The notes: generated from the letters alone by a model not told the origin. DNA of 64,000 nt from Corynebacterium coyleae (GCF_030408635.1 NZ_CP047198.1:1178001-1242000), one strand, 5' to 3'; numbered from the stretch's first letter, positions 27,160 through 36,206 are shown. A program made the numbers and translations.

Positions 27160-28782
27160 ATGACTACCACCATTTTGGGCTGGCTGACAGAAGAAACCAT
27201 CGAAGACGCCGCAGGTTCAGGAGCATTTAACCGAGGGAAAAAAATCTCCTCCGCAGATGTCACCATCCTTAGCGATACTGAATCTGAAGTTCAGGCCGCA
27301 GTCCAAGGGACGTGGACATACCGAACGACATTGTTTGTGCAAGGGGATCGGGTTGGCACTACGTGCGACTGCCCGGTGGGCACGCAATGGTGTAAACACG
27401 CGGTGGCAGTCGCACTTGCGCTGCTCATCCCGAACGAGCTCTCGTTCGACGATTCCGCGGTTACCGATTCCTCTGCTACCTCCAACGAGTCGGCTCCAGA
27501 CGCGGTGGACACCTACGTGGATTCTGCCAGCCCAGATGAACTGCGGCGACTCATTCACCATCTGCGGCAGATTCCAGAGGTCGAAGAGATGCTGGAGTTT
27601 AACGCCTTGAAGAGTTCGGGCGATGACAAACAAGTCCGTGAACACGTGAAATCGGCGATCACCGCTGCATCGCGGAAGAGCAGTGGATTTCGGGATTATT
27701 GGCAAAGTATGGAACTCGCACGGCACTGGAGCGATGCCCTTGACGTGGTGGAGGCGTACGTTGATGAGCACCGTGGCGTCGCAGTACGCCCCCAAATTGA
27801 GCGCGCGATCACGAGGTTGAATGCGGTTTTGGGACGTGCGGATGATTCTTCCGGGATGCTCGGCGACGAGCTGCATCGATGCTTCGACCTGCACGCGCGA
27901 GCATGCGCTGACGGCGTTGAGGACCAACAAAAACTTGCCAAGTGGTTGGTGAAGGAGACACTGGAAGCGCCGTTTGTTGAGCCTGATCTGAGGGCCTACG
28001 CGGGACTTCTCGGCGCTGATGCGGTCGAATCAATCGCCGCAGCCTTTGAGGCGAATCCACCGAAGTACGGTGCCAAGGCGCTCTTCCTCGATGTTGCATT
28101 CTTGCGTGGCGACGACGACCAGATCGAATCAATACTGCTCGACGGTAACTCCGTGAAGGACCTCATCGAGTTCTATGAGTCACGGGGCAGGAAAGATGAG
28201 GTCAAAGCAGTCCTTTCGAAGTGGGATACACCGATCCAGTGGAACGAAATCGATTTCTTTGAAAACCGATTGCGCGCCTACCTGGGAGACAAAGCGTTGT
28301 TGGACTACCGCATTGAAAAGTTCAAAGAAAACCCGGGAACAGTGACATTTGACCGCGTGATCCATGGACCGGGAGTGACCGAAGACGTGATCGACCTCAT
28401 CCCAGAGGGCATCCCGGGCAGAGACGTGATGCTCCTGCAAGCGGCAATGAGATTCAACGATCCGGAATTGGGCCTGTCGGTGGTAGATGGCGACGAGGCC
28501 GACGTTCACTCTGCATTTGAATTCGCCCGTTCAGTGCTATCCAGTCACGACCCGGAACGTGCACTTGAAATCATGCTCAGGGAACCTGAGCACATTGCTC
28601 GGGCAAGTGGCGACAGGGCGTACAAGCAGGCTGCCGCATCGGCGACGCAAATCATCAACTGCTTCCCGGCCGATCCAGTCGCGCGTAAGGCAGTGCTGGA
28701 AAAGATGGAAGAGCTAGCCATCCGTTACAAAAACCGGCCTAAGATGCTCAAGATTTGGCGCAGCTACGGCCTGATCAACTAG
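27160..28782 (+). CDS. SWIM zinc-finger domain protein
   Basis: 540 aa. A SWIM zinc finger (CDCPVGTQWCKHAVAVAL, pattern C-x-C-x6-C-x-H) lies at residues about 69-86, after an N-terminal region starting with LTEETIEDAAGSG. The C-terminal 400 residues are helical and acidic, reminiscent of TPR-like repeats. SWIM domains bind DNA or proteins, and many actinobacterial SWIM proteins stand next to helicases. No helicase gene is beside it here, although the 27-kb surroundings include polA. Leaderless start (TAGACT 6 nt upstream). Specific role unknown. Confidence 0.8.
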   Translation: MTTTILGWLTEETIEDAAGSGAFNRGKKISSADVTILSDTESEVQAAVQGTWTYRTTLFVQGDRVGTTCDCPVGTQWCKHAVAVALALLIPNELSFDDSAVTDSSATSNESAPDAVDTYVDSASPDELRRLIHHLRQIPEVEEMLEFNALKSSGDDKQVREHVKSAITAASRKSSGFRDYWQSMELARHWSDALDVVEAYVDEHRGVAVRPQIERAITRLNAVLGRADDSSGMLGDELHRCFDLHARACADGVEDQQKLAKWLVKETLEAPFVEPDLRAYAGLLGADAVESIAAAFEANPPKYGAKALFLDVAFLRGDDDQIESILLDGNSVKDLIEFYESRGRKDEVKAVLSKWDTPIQWNEIDFFENRLRAYLGDKALLDYRIEKFKENPGTVTFDRVIHGPGVTEDVIDLIPEGIPGRDVMLLQAAMRFNDPELGLSVVDGDEADVHSAFEFARSVLSSHDPERALEIMLREPEHIARASGDRAYKQAAASATQIINCFPADPVARKAVLEKMEELAIRYKNRPKMLKIWRSYGLIN

Positions 28783-28873
28783 CCGCGAACCTTCAAATTG
28801 CTCCCGAGCTTGCTTGATCAGACGCTGGTAGCTTGTTTGGTACCTGACACTCAAGCTTTGGAGGTCATACTCT

Positions 28874-29305
28874 ATGAGCAGGGATCTTGATATTACTGTG
28901 CTGCTGGTCTGTATCGGTGGAGTCCTGTTGATGATCGCTTGCTGGACCTTCTACATCCAGGGCGTGCGAAGGGCGCCCAAAACGGAGGAATGGTACGACG
29001 AGGGCGATGTAAACGGTTCAGAGAGCGATGGCGCGCTCTTCGTCTATCCCTACGGATCGCTGGTTATTGGTACTGCCAGTGCCTTCGTTTTGTTCGGAAT
29101 TATGAACCTTCCCGAGCCTGTTGAAACGGTGTTGCTTGTTTTATGCATGGCTGCCGGGGGCATCGGAATCATTGGTTTTACGGGCGCGTTCGGGATTCCA
29201 CTTCCGTGGCCGTTCCTACCGCGTTGGGTCGTCGATATCCGCAAAGCCAAACGCGCTCGACGCCGCGAACGCAGAGAAGCCCGCAGGAAGGAAAAGAAGG
29301 GTTAA
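28874..29305 (+). CDS. Small membrane protein with basic tail
   Basis: 143 aa, ATG preceded by GGAGG. Three hydrophobic segments (residues about 5-30, 55-78 and 83-110) and a C-terminal tail rich in Arg and Lys (about 118-143) that would be cytoplasmic and might bind nucleic acid or lipid. No homologous family recognised. Stop is 46 bp upstream of a second small membrane protein gene. It lies between the SWIM gene and the tRNA gene. Confidence 0.6.
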   Translation: MSRDLDITVLLVCIGGVLLMIACWTFYIQGVRRAPKTEEWYDEGDVNGSESDGALFVYPYGSLVIGTASAFVLFGIMNLPEPVETVLLVLCMAAGGIGIIGFTGAFGIPLPWPFLPRWVVDIRKAKRARRRERREARRKEKKG

Positions 29306-29351
29306 TTAGACTCGTGCAAATACGCCTAACAAGTAGCCGGAGGTACGAGTT

Positions 29352-29639
29352 GTGAGTTTGCAAAAGCTCTTGTGGATTTGCGCGGGCATCGGGACTCTTC
29401 TTGCGGGGTATTTACACGGGGCGCCTGCTCTTCTGCTCATCGCTCTTCTTTTCGTCGTTGCCATACCGACAGTGCTTCTCGTTGCGTCATCTACAGAGCT
29501 CAAAGGTGGACTTAAGTCCGTCGGCTTGCTTGCGGTCTGTATTGCTATAGGTGCCTTCGTTCCGCTCGTTCTTCCTTTCGCTTATGCCGTTTTCGTCTCA
29601 GTGAGCTGGTACTCGATTACCTCCGCTAATTCTCTATAG
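29352..29639 (+). CDS. Small hydrophobic membrane protein
   Basis: 95 aa, GTG start with CGGAGG about 9 nt upstream. Three predicted membrane helices (residues about 7-25, 27-45, 57-88) and few charged residues. Not recognised; it might be a transporter accessory or immunity-like peptide, but there is no evidence for either. It seems to be transcribed with the preceding gene. The 228 bp between it and the tRNA gene contain only the tRNA terminator and unassigned sequence. Confidence 0.5.
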   Translation: MSLQKLLWICAGIGTLLAGYLHGAPALLLIALLFVVAIPTVLLVASSTELKGGLKSVGLLAVCIAIGAFVPLVLPFAYAVFVSVSWYSITSANSL

Positions 29640-29822
29640 CGCTCTTGGTTCGCCTCATGCGGGGCGGGGCCGGACCACCATTGGCGACCGCGATCTCCTG
29701 TGCTGCTGTCAACGTGTCGTTGCTTGCTTCCGACTCGGCCTGGTGGTGAATTTCCGGGTTTTGAGGTTTAGGAAAGCGATGTTTACCAGCAAGCCGTGTC
29801 ACTTCTTGCTGAAAACGAAAGG

Positions 29823-29862
29823 GGAGGGGGTTCCGGAAAACTTTCCGAAAACCCTCTCCCGA
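29823..29862 (-). terminator. Intrinsic terminator downstream of the tRNA gene
   Basis: On the minus strand a long imperfect hairpin (GGGAGAGGGTT paired with AACCCCCTCCC, one mismatch) is followed by a CTTTTCGTTTTC tract. It lies immediately after the tRNA 3' end. Confidence 0.75.
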
Positions 29863-29864
29863 GA

Positions 29865-29941
29865 TGGTGCCCCAGGTGAGACTCGAACTCACACTGGACG
29901 GGTTTTGAATCCGTTGCCTCTGCCAATTGGGCTACTGGGGC
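29865..29941 (-). tRNA. tRNA with anticodon CAA (tRNA-Leu) and short variable arm, CCA encoded
   Basis: The cloverleaf can be folded by eye. Acceptor stem is GCCCCAG / CTGGGGC (perfect), D-arm follows, and the anticodon loop is TTCAAAA with anticodon CAA (29905-29907). The variable arm is 5 nt. The T-arm is GTGAG / CTCAC around TTCGAGT, with discriminator A and encoded CCA. The anticodon stem has one A-C mismatch. CAA would decode UUG (leucine), but leucine tRNAs normally have a long variable arm, which is absent here. Identity as leucine acceptor is thus inferred from anticodon only. It is transcribed opposite to polA and followed by its own terminator. Confidence 0.9.
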
Positions 29942-30025
29942 GACGCGCGAAAGTGTATCGCAGTTCACCCCGATGTGTGAAATCGCAGGTTGATTAGGTG
30001 CGGAAGGTCGTGTCGTGGCGCCCGC

Positions 30026-30031
30026 TAGACT
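30026..30031 (+). promoter_or_regulatory. -10 box for leaderless polA
   Basis: TAGACT, 8 nt before the GTG start at 30040; no ribosome binding site. Confidence 0.55.
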
Positions 30032-30039
30032 GGCTGACC

Positions 30040-32697
30040 GTGACTACAACATCGGAAAAATCCAAGCGTTTGCTGTTGATCGACGGCCACTCGATGGCCT
30101 TCCGCGCGTTCTATGCGTTGCCTGCGGAGAACTTCTCCACGTCGGGTGGGCAGCACACGAATGCGGTGTACGGATTCTTGTCCATGTTTGCCAATATTCT
30201 TTCCGACGAAAAGCCGACGCACGCTGCCGTCGCGTTCGACGTGGGCCGAAAGACGTTCCGTACGGAGCGTTTCCCGGAGTACAAGGCGCAGCGTGAGGCT
30301 ACTCCACCTGAGTTTAAAGGCCAGGTTCCGCTGATTGAGGACGTGCTGGGGGATCTCGGCATTGTGACGTTGAGCAAGGAGAACTTTGAGGCGGACGATA
30401 TCGTCGCCACGCTTGTGACCCAGGCTCGTGCAGATGGTGACTACGAGATTGTTCTGGTCAGTGGTGATCGCGACTACATCCAGCTTGTCGACGACACTAC
30501 GACCCTCCTGTACCCAATGCGTGGCGTGTCTACGATGACGCGCTTTAACCCGGCGGAGGTGGAGAAGAAATATGGCCTGACGGCTGAGCAGTACCCGGAC
30601 TTCGCGGCCCTGCGTGGCGACCCGTCAGACAACCTGCCGAATGTGCCGAAAGTGGGGGAGAAGACCGCCACCAAGTGGATTACGCAGTACGGCACGCTCG
30701 AGGGGCTTATCGAGCATGCGGATGAGTTGAAGGGGCAAGCAGCCAACAACTTCCGCGAACGCATTGACCAGGTGCGATTGAACCGCGAACTCACCGCAAT
30801 GGTCACCGATGTGGAACTGCCCGTGGCGCCGGGTGATCTCGAACTCAAGCCAGCCGATGTCGCCCAGGTTGCGGCGCGTTTCGACGACCTCGAGTTCGGC
30901 GTGAATCTGCGCGAACGCGTGCTCGCCGCGGTACCGACCGATGGCAGCGCACCCGAACCTGAGACGGTGGAGCTGGCTGACGTGACGGTTGATAACGAGT
31001 CTCTGGACACCTGGCTGAAGTCTCATGAAGGTCAAGGCCTTGCCCTGTACCTTTCCGGTACGGCGACGCCTGGATCGGGTGATCTGACGGCGCTGGCTAT
31101 CGTCGATAAGCAGCGCCACGGCATTGCGAAACTTGCCGCCGATCTGTCGGCTGATGAGGACAAGGCGCTGAAGACCTGGCTCGAGTCGGATGACCCGAAG
31201 TTCCTGCACGAAGCCAAGGCTGCCTATCACATGCTGCGTGGCCGTGGCATCGAGTTGCGCGGTATCGCACACGACACTGCGATCGCGGCGTATCTGCTGC
31301 GTCCCGGCCAGCGCACGTATGCGCTCGAGGATGTGTACCAGCGTCACCTGCAGCGCCAGCTCAGCACCAGCTCTGATCAGCTGAGCTTGCTGGATGATTC
31401 GGGCGACGTGGATGCGGCTGCGGCGATTCTGGAGCTTGCCGCAGAGTTGTCCAAGGACCTGCGCGAGATCAACTCCTACGAGTTGTACGCGAACCTCGAA
31501 CTGCCACTGGTCACGGTGCTCGCGGAAATGGAGCACATTGGCATCGCCGTTGATCTGGACGTTCTGGAGGGGCTGCGCAAGGACCTGACGCACAAGGTTG
31601 AGCAGGTCGAAGAGCAGGCGCGTCAGCTGGTCGACGAGCCGGACCTGAACCTATCTAGCCCGAAGCAGCTCTCTGTCGTGCTCTTTGACAAGCTTGCGCT
31701 GCCGAAGACGAAGAAGACGAAAACGGGCTACTCGACTGCTGCGGCTGAGATCGAAGCACTCGCAGAGAAGAATCCGCACCCGTTCCTCGATTATCTGCTC
31801 GCGCACCGTGAGCACCAGAAGATGAAGTCCACGGTGGAAGGCTTGATTAAGACGGTGCAGCCGGATGGCCGGATCCACACCACGTTTAATCAGACTGTGG
31901 CCTCGACGGGGCGTCTCAGCTCGGCGGAGCCGAACCTGCAGAACATTCCGGTGCGTACTGAGGCCGGGCGCAAGATCCGCTCTGCATTTGTAGTTGGCGA
32001 GGGCTACGAATGCCTGCTTACCGCCGACTACTCGCAGATTGAGATGCGTGTGATGGCGCACCTCAGCCAAGACGAGGGCCTGATCGAGGCGTACCGGGCG
32101 GGGGAGGACCTGCACAACTTCGTTGGCTCCCGCGTGTTTGATGTTCCGATCGATCAGGTCACGCCAGAGCTACGTCGCCGGGTCAAGGCAATGTCCTACG
32201 GCCTCGTCTACGGCTTGTCTGCCTACGGCCTGTCGCAACAGTTGTCGATCTCTGCCGGTGAGGCGAAGGGCATTATGGAGAACTACTTCGAACGATTCGG
32301 CGGGGTAAAGCGCTACCTTGATGAGGTCGTCGAGCAGGCGCGTCGCGACGGCTACACCTCGACGGTGTTCGGTCGCCGCCGCTACTTGCCGGAACTCACA
32401 AGTGACAACCGAATCGCGCGGGAGAACGCCGAGCGTGCGGCGCTGAACGCCCCGATCCAGGGCACTGCTGCGGACATCATCAAGGTTGCGATGCTTCGTG
32501 TCGACGACGCCTTGCGCGACTACGCATCACGTGTCCTCCTGCAGGTGCACGATGAGTTGGTGCTCGAGGTTGCCCCGGGCGAGCTAGACGCCGTCCAAGC
32601 GATCGTGGAGCGCGAAATGGACAAGGCAATCGAACTCCTCGTCCCGCTAGAGGTGTCTGCAGGTACTGGCGCAAACTGGGAAGAAGCGGCGCACTAG
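30040..32697 (+). CDS. polA: DNA polymerase I
   Basis: 885 aa from the GTG at 30040, with a TAGACT box 8 nt upstream and no ribosome binding site. The N-terminal 5'-nuclease domain (about 8-300) shows LLLIDGHSMAFRAFYAL. The 3'-5' exonuclease domain (about 320-480) lacks the usual DxE metal residues, as in other actinobacterial PolA, so proofreading is probably absent. The polymerase domain (about 500-885) has motifs DYSQIEMRVMAHLS, RRVKAMSYGLVYGLSAYGLS and QVHDELVLEV. It fills gaps in repair and removes RNA primers. A large hairpin lies downstream. Confidence 0.98.
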   Translation: MTTTSEKSKRLLLIDGHSMAFRAFYALPAENFSTSGGQHTNAVYGFLSMFANILSDEKPTHAAVAFDVGRKTFRTERFPEYKAQREATPPEFKGQVPLIEDVLGDLGIVTLSKENFEADDIVATLVTQARADGDYEIVLVSGDRDYIQLVDDTTTLLYPMRGVSTMTRFNPAEVEKKYGLTAEQYPDFAALRGDPSDNLPNVPKVGEKTATKWITQYGTLEGLIEHADELKGQAANNFRERIDQVRLNRELTAMVTDVELPVAPGDLELKPADVAQVAARFDDLEFGVNLRERVLAAVPTDGSAPEPETVELADVTVDNESLDTWLKSHEGQGLALYLSGTATPGSGDLTALAIVDKQRHGIAKLAADLSADEDKALKTWLESDDPKFLHEAKAAYHMLRGRGIELRGIAHDTAIAAYLLRPGQRTYALEDVYQRHLQRQLSTSSDQLSLLDDSGDVDAAAAILELAAELSKDLREINSYELYANLELPLVTVLAEMEHIGIAVDLDVLEGLRKDLTHKVEQVEEQARQLVDEPDLNLSSPKQLSVVLFDKLALPKTKKTKTGYSTAAAEIEALAEKNPHPFLDYLLAHREHQKMKSTVEGLIKTVQPDGRIHTTFNQTVASTGRLSSAEPNLQNIPVRTEAGRKIRSAFVVGEGYECLLTADYSQIEMRVMAHLSQDEGLIEAYRAGEDLHNFVGSRVFDVPIDQVTPELRRRVKAMSYGLVYGLSAYGLSQQLSISAGEAKGIMENYFERFGGVKRYLDEVVEQARRDGYTSTVFGRRRYLPELTSDNRIARENAERAALNAPIQGTAADIIKVAMLRVDDALRDYASRVLLQVHDELVLEVAPGELDAVQAIVEREMDKAIELLVPLEVSAGTGANWEEAAH

Positions 32698-33132
32698 CCG
32701 CGAGTACGTTTCGGGAAAGCACGAGGCGGGCATCACGTGAAGCACGCAGACTTCATCTGATGCCCGCCTCGAGTACGGCGTCCCCAGTTACCGTATCCCC
32801 CGACGTGGCCCAACCCCCCAGGCCATTTCCTCTTTCTATTTTGTTACCACCTAGCGGCGGGGTTCTCGATTAGGTACCGAGCCTCAGGCAGTGCTTAGAT
32901 TTCACTCTGTTCTGGGGCTATTCCTCAAGAACCAGGTAAAACCTTAATTGCTACTGAGCGGGCGCACAGGCAATACACAGTAACTGTTAAGCATGTGACG
33001 GAATGTCTAATAAGTCGCAGCTTATGTGGACAGGTGAACGGCTTTTTGGATCCTTTAGTTACGTGGGGGTAAGTGCCAAAATCCTACCCCCGACACCTAC
33101 CCCCGCTGGGGTGTTAGCGAGGCCTGATTGGC
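32698..33132. other. 435-bp interval without genes, with two hairpin elements
   Basis: The stretch between polA and the convergent transporter gene holds a large hairpin near polA (32722-32771) and an A/T-mixed middle part with no open frame of note. It ends in a C-rich part near 33066-33110 where GGGGGTA and TACCCCC can pair and CCTACCCCCG occurs twice. Either hairpin may end transcription, although neither has a long T run. No small ORF or RNA gene was recognised. Confidence 0.6.
32722..32771. terminator. Long hairpin after polA
   Basis: CGAGGCGGGCATCA (32722-32735) and TGATGCCCGCCTCG (32758-32771) form a perfect 14-bp stem. Inside it TGAAG/CTTCA adds a second stem. No T tract follows. The hairpin is flanked by the 8-bp direct repeat CGAGTACG at 32701-32708 and 32770-32777. 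Confidence 0.6.
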
Positions 33133-34365
33133 CTACACGTCACTGACGGTTTTCTCGTCGGAGGCATCCTCGACTGCGTCTTCAACTGCTTCTTTAAATT
33201 CATCCTCCTCGAGATTGGAGTCTTCAGCGAGATCTTCAATCTCGTCCGAGGTGTCGTCGTCAAGCGCGGCCTCAACAGCTTGAGCGCGGCGCTCGCCTTC
33301 TTCTTTCAGGCGGGTGCGGTGGCGGAAGTAGACGACGGTCATCACTGTCATCACGAACAGGCCGAGGTAGCCCAGGATCGGGTACAGGTTGGAAACGAGC
33401 GGCTGGAAGCCGGCGAAGGAAAGGCCAAAACCGACAATGCAGGCGATGGCATAGACCGGGTAGAAGCGCTCTGGGTTCTTTCTGGTGAGTCGCTTTGCCA
33501 GCGCGTAGAACATGCCCAAACAGGTGTTGAACACCATGAGGAAGATCACCCAGGTCATGATGAAGCCCAGGACTGGGTGGACGTTATCCAGCACGGTCAA
33601 AAGTGGCATGTCGTGGCCGTTTACTGCCTCGACCTGCATGAGCAGCGCGGCTACAAGAAGGGCAAGAAGTGCCACGTAAATGAGTCCACCAAGGACTCCG
33701 CCAATCCGCGTGCTCTTAGTGTCAAACTCATCACCGGCCATCACGATCGCCATCGAGACACCGCATAGGGCGTTTAGTCCCGTGTGGTTGAGTGCACCCA
33801 AGAACCAGTACGGGGTGCCGTCAGCGCGGTTTACTTCGTTGCGCGCAAAGTTATCCACCTCAGACCAGTCGACGCTGATCTGGGTGAACGAATAGATCGC
33901 GCCGATGAGCACAAAGATCACCAGCAGGGGAGTTGCCCAAGCGATGACAGAGGCGACGCGGTCAACGTCGAATCGGCCGACGATAAGCATCAGTGCAAGC
34001 ATGAGTACCGCGCCCACCCAAATCTGCCAGTCGAATGCTTGGTTCAGGTTCGAGCCTGCGCCAGCAAACATGACGAAGCCAACGGAGAACATGCAGATAA
34101 CCGCAGACCAGTCCATGAGGAACGCGGCAGGCTTCGATGCCACCTTGTAGAAGACTTCATTGTGTTCGTCGGCGAGGAAATACGACCCGAATGTGACAAA
34201 CGCGGTGGCGGCTAGCAGCATGGTCACGCCAGCAACGATTACACCCCAAAAGCCCTGGGTGCCGTAGGCGACGAAGTATTGGAGTGCTTCCATGCCGGAG
34301 GCAAAACCCGCTCCGACGACGATGCCGACGAACGATGCTGCGACGGCAAGGCTGCGTTTCCACAT
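33133..34365 (-). CDS. YkvI-like APC-fold membrane transporter
   Basis: 410 aa with about 11 membrane helices, starting with SFVGIVVGAGFASGMEALQYF, a glycine-rich first helix typical of APC-superfamily secondary transporters and of the YkvI family. The last 70 residues are cytoplasmic and acidic (many Asp/Glu), which is unusual for a transporter and could be a regulatory or interaction tail. Substrate unknown. The gene is transcribed away from rpsA, and no partner gene shares its transcript. The YkvI family call is from overall resemblance and moderately sure. Confidence 0.65.
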   Translation of the reverse strand: MWKRSLAVAASFVGIVVGAGFASGMEALQYFVAYGTQGFWGVIVAGVTMLLAATAFVTFGSYFLADEHNEVFYKVASKPAAFLMDWSAVICMFSVGFVMFAGAGSNLNQAFDWQIWVGAVLMLALMLIVGRFDVDRVASVIAWATPLLVIFVLIGAIYSFTQISVDWSEVDNFARNEVNRADGTPYWFLGALNHTGLNALCGVSMAIVMAGDEFDTKSTRIGGVLGGLIYVALLALLVAALLMQVEAVNGHDMPLLTVLDNVHPVLGFIMTWVIFLMVFNTCLGMFYALAKRLTRKNPERFYPVYAIACIVGFGLSFAGFQPLVSNLYPILGYLGLFVMTVMTVVYFRHRTRLKEEGERRAQAVEAALDDDTSDEIEDLAEDSNLEEDEFKEAVEDAVEDASDEKTVSDV

Positions 34366-34460
34366 AGGGTGAACACACTTTCTGAGTTGTAGAGTTATGG
34401 ACTTACGTCATGGTAGTCCCTTGCTTATAAACTGCGTTGCAGTGCCCGGGGTCCAGATCA

Positions 34461-34489
34461 TTTGCTCTAGCTGCGGAAAGTGTCTACAC
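34461..34489 (+). promoter_or_regulatory. Promoter of rpsA
   Basis: TTGCTC (34461-34466), 17-bp spacer and TACACT (34484-34489). Transcription from about 34496 would give a leader of about 160 nt before the rpsA ATG. Confidence 0.5.
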
Positions 34490-34655
34490 TCGTGCGGGCG
34501 TGTCTACGCGCGAGCTTGGCGTCCATCGTAATAGGAGGGTGTGGCGACCAGCCCGCTGCGAGATCAGCAACCGCGAGCGTTTCGGCGCTTACGCTGCTGA
34601 GAGAGACGCTTCTGTCCAATCACGATCTCCTATTTTTTCGGAGCACATACTACTT
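34490..34655 (+). promoter_or_regulatory. Long rpsA leader with possible upstream ORF
   Basis: The leader contains AGGAGG near 34533-34538 followed by GTG codons. One GTG (34541) would open a 19-codon ORF ending in TGA. Another (34539) is in frame with rpsA but would add a non-conserved extension. Autoregulation of S1 through its leader is known in proteobacteria. Here it is only a possibility. Confidence 0.3.
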
Positions 34656-36119
34656 ATGCGCACTACCAACGCACCCCAGGTTGCCATCAACGACATCGGT
34701 GGCCCTGAGGAATTCCTCGCCGCAGTCGACGAGACCATCAAGTACTTCAACGACGGTGACATCGTCACCGGCACCGTGGTCAAGGTTGACCACGACGAGG
34801 TCCTGCTCGACATCGGCTACAAGACCGAGGGCATCATCCTCACCCGCGAGCTCTCCATCAAGCACGACGTTGACCCGGAGGACGTGGTCGAGGTCGGCGA
34901 TGAGATCGACGCGCTTGTCCTGACCAAGGAGGACAAGGAAGGCCGCCTGATGCTGTCCAAGAAGCGTGCTCAGTACGAGCGTGCTTGGGGCACCATCGAG
35001 GAGCTGCAGGCCAACGACCAGCCGGTTACCGGTACGGTCATCGAGGTCGTCAAGGGTGGCCTCATCCTCGACATCGGCCTGCGCGGCTTCCTGCCGGCAT
35101 CGCTGGTCGAGATGCGTCGTGTTCGCGACCTGGATCCGTACATCGGCCAGGAGCTCGAGGCAAAGATCATCGAGCTGGACAAGCACCGCAACAACGTGGT
35201 CCTGTCCCGTCGCGCTTACCTGGAGGAGACCCAGTCTGCGGTCCGCTCCGACTTCCTGCACCAGCTGCAGAAGGGCCAGGTCCGCAAGGGCGTCGTGTCC
35301 TCCATCGTCAACTTCGGTGCATTCGTTGACCTCGGCGGCGTTGACGGCCTCGTCCACGTCTCCGAGCTGTCCTGGAAGCACATCGACCACCCGTCTGAGG
35401 TTGTCGCTGTTGGCGACGAGGTCACTGTCGAGGTGCTCGACGTCGATCTCGACCGCGAGCGCGTCTCCCTGTCGCTGAAGGCGACACAGGAGGATCCGTG
35501 GCGTGTCTTCGCCCGCACCCACGCTGTGGGCCAGATCGTCCCGGGCAAGGTCACCAAGCTGGTTCCGTTCGGTGCGTTTGTCCGCGTCGAAGAGGGCATC
35601 GAGGGCCTCGTCCACATCTCCGAGCTGGCTCAGCGCCACGTCGAGGTTCCGGACCAGGTTGTCAACGTCAACGAAGAGGTCATGGTCAAGGTCATCGACA
35701 TCGACCTGGACCGTCGTCGTATCTCCCTGTCGCTCAAGCAGGCTGACGAGGACTTCGTCGAAGAGTTCGATCCGTCCCGCTACGGCATGGCCGACTCCTA
35801 CGACGAGCAGGGCAACTACATCTTCCCGGAGGGCTTCGACCCGGAGACCAACGAGTGGATGGAAGGCTACGACGAGGCTCGCCAGCAGTGGGAGGCTCGT
35901 TACGCCGAGGCAGAGCGTCGCCACCAGGCACACGCTGCCCAGATCGAGCGTCACCGCGCCGCTGCAGCCGAGGCTGCAGAGCAGGCTGGCGATCAGGCCA
36001 ATTACTCCTCTGAGTCTGCAGCTGCAGCTCCGGCAGCTGACCAGGCTGAGGAGAACATCGGCTCGCTGGCTTCCGACGAGCAGCTCGCTGCTCTGCGCGA
36101 CAAGCTTGCTGGCAACTAA
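34656..36119 (+). CDS. rpsA: 30S ribosomal protein S1
   Basis: 487 aa from the ATG at 34656, where corynebacterial S1 proteins begin. Four S1 RNA-binding domains sit at about 33-102, 120-185, 206-274 and 291-361, visible as repeated G-x-V-x(5-8)-GAFV-L/V-HVSE units. An acidic, Ala/Gln-rich tail of about 120 residues follows. It helps mRNA bind the 30S subunit. Codons are strongly biased toward C-ending preferred forms, as for other highly expressed ribosomal genes. Followed by a terminator hairpin and coaE. Confidence 0.97.
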   Translation: MRTTNAPQVAINDIGGPEEFLAAVDETIKYFNDGDIVTGTVVKVDHDEVLLDIGYKTEGIILTRELSIKHDVDPEDVVEVGDEIDALVLTKEDKEGRLMLSKKRAQYERAWGTIEELQANDQPVTGTVIEVVKGGLILDIGLRGFLPASLVEMRRVRDLDPYIGQELEAKIIELDKHRNNVVLSRRAYLEETQSAVRSDFLHQLQKGQVRKGVVSSIVNFGAFVDLGGVDGLVHVSELSWKHIDHPSEVVAVGDEVTVEVLDVDLDRERVSLSLKATQEDPWRVFARTHAVGQIVPGKVTKLVPFGAFVRVEEGIEGLVHISELAQRHVEVPDQVVNVNEEVMVKVIDIDLDRRRISLSLKQADEDFVEEFDPSRYGMADSYDEQGNYIFPEGFDPETNEWMEGYDEARQQWEARYAEAERRHQAHAAQIERHRAAAAEAAEQAGDQANYSSESAAAAPAADQAEENIGSLASDEQLAALRDKLAGN

Positions 36120-36166
36120 GCCACGACGAGTTCGTGCTTAGGGATTGCCTTTAAGCAATCAGCGTC

Positions 36167-36206
36167 AGCGCCCCGCATCACCGTCATGGTGGGCGGGGCG
36201 CTTTGC
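36167..36206 (+). terminator. Terminator after rpsA
   Basis: AGCGCCCCGC (36167-36176) pairs with GCGGGGCGCT (36193-36202), plus an inner CACC/GGTG. TTGC follows. It ends 18 bp before the coaE start and overlaps the coaE promoter region. Confidence 0.75.

Noticed and set aside
29626-29892. 88-codon minus-strand frame overlapping the tRNA gene and its terminator
   Set aside because: It is formed by tRNA and terminator sequence and has no recognisable protein domain.
34437-34655. In-frame upstream extension of rpsA
   Set aside because: The added 73 residues are not conserved and contain the promoter and leader. The ATG at 34656 matches the usual S1 N-terminus.
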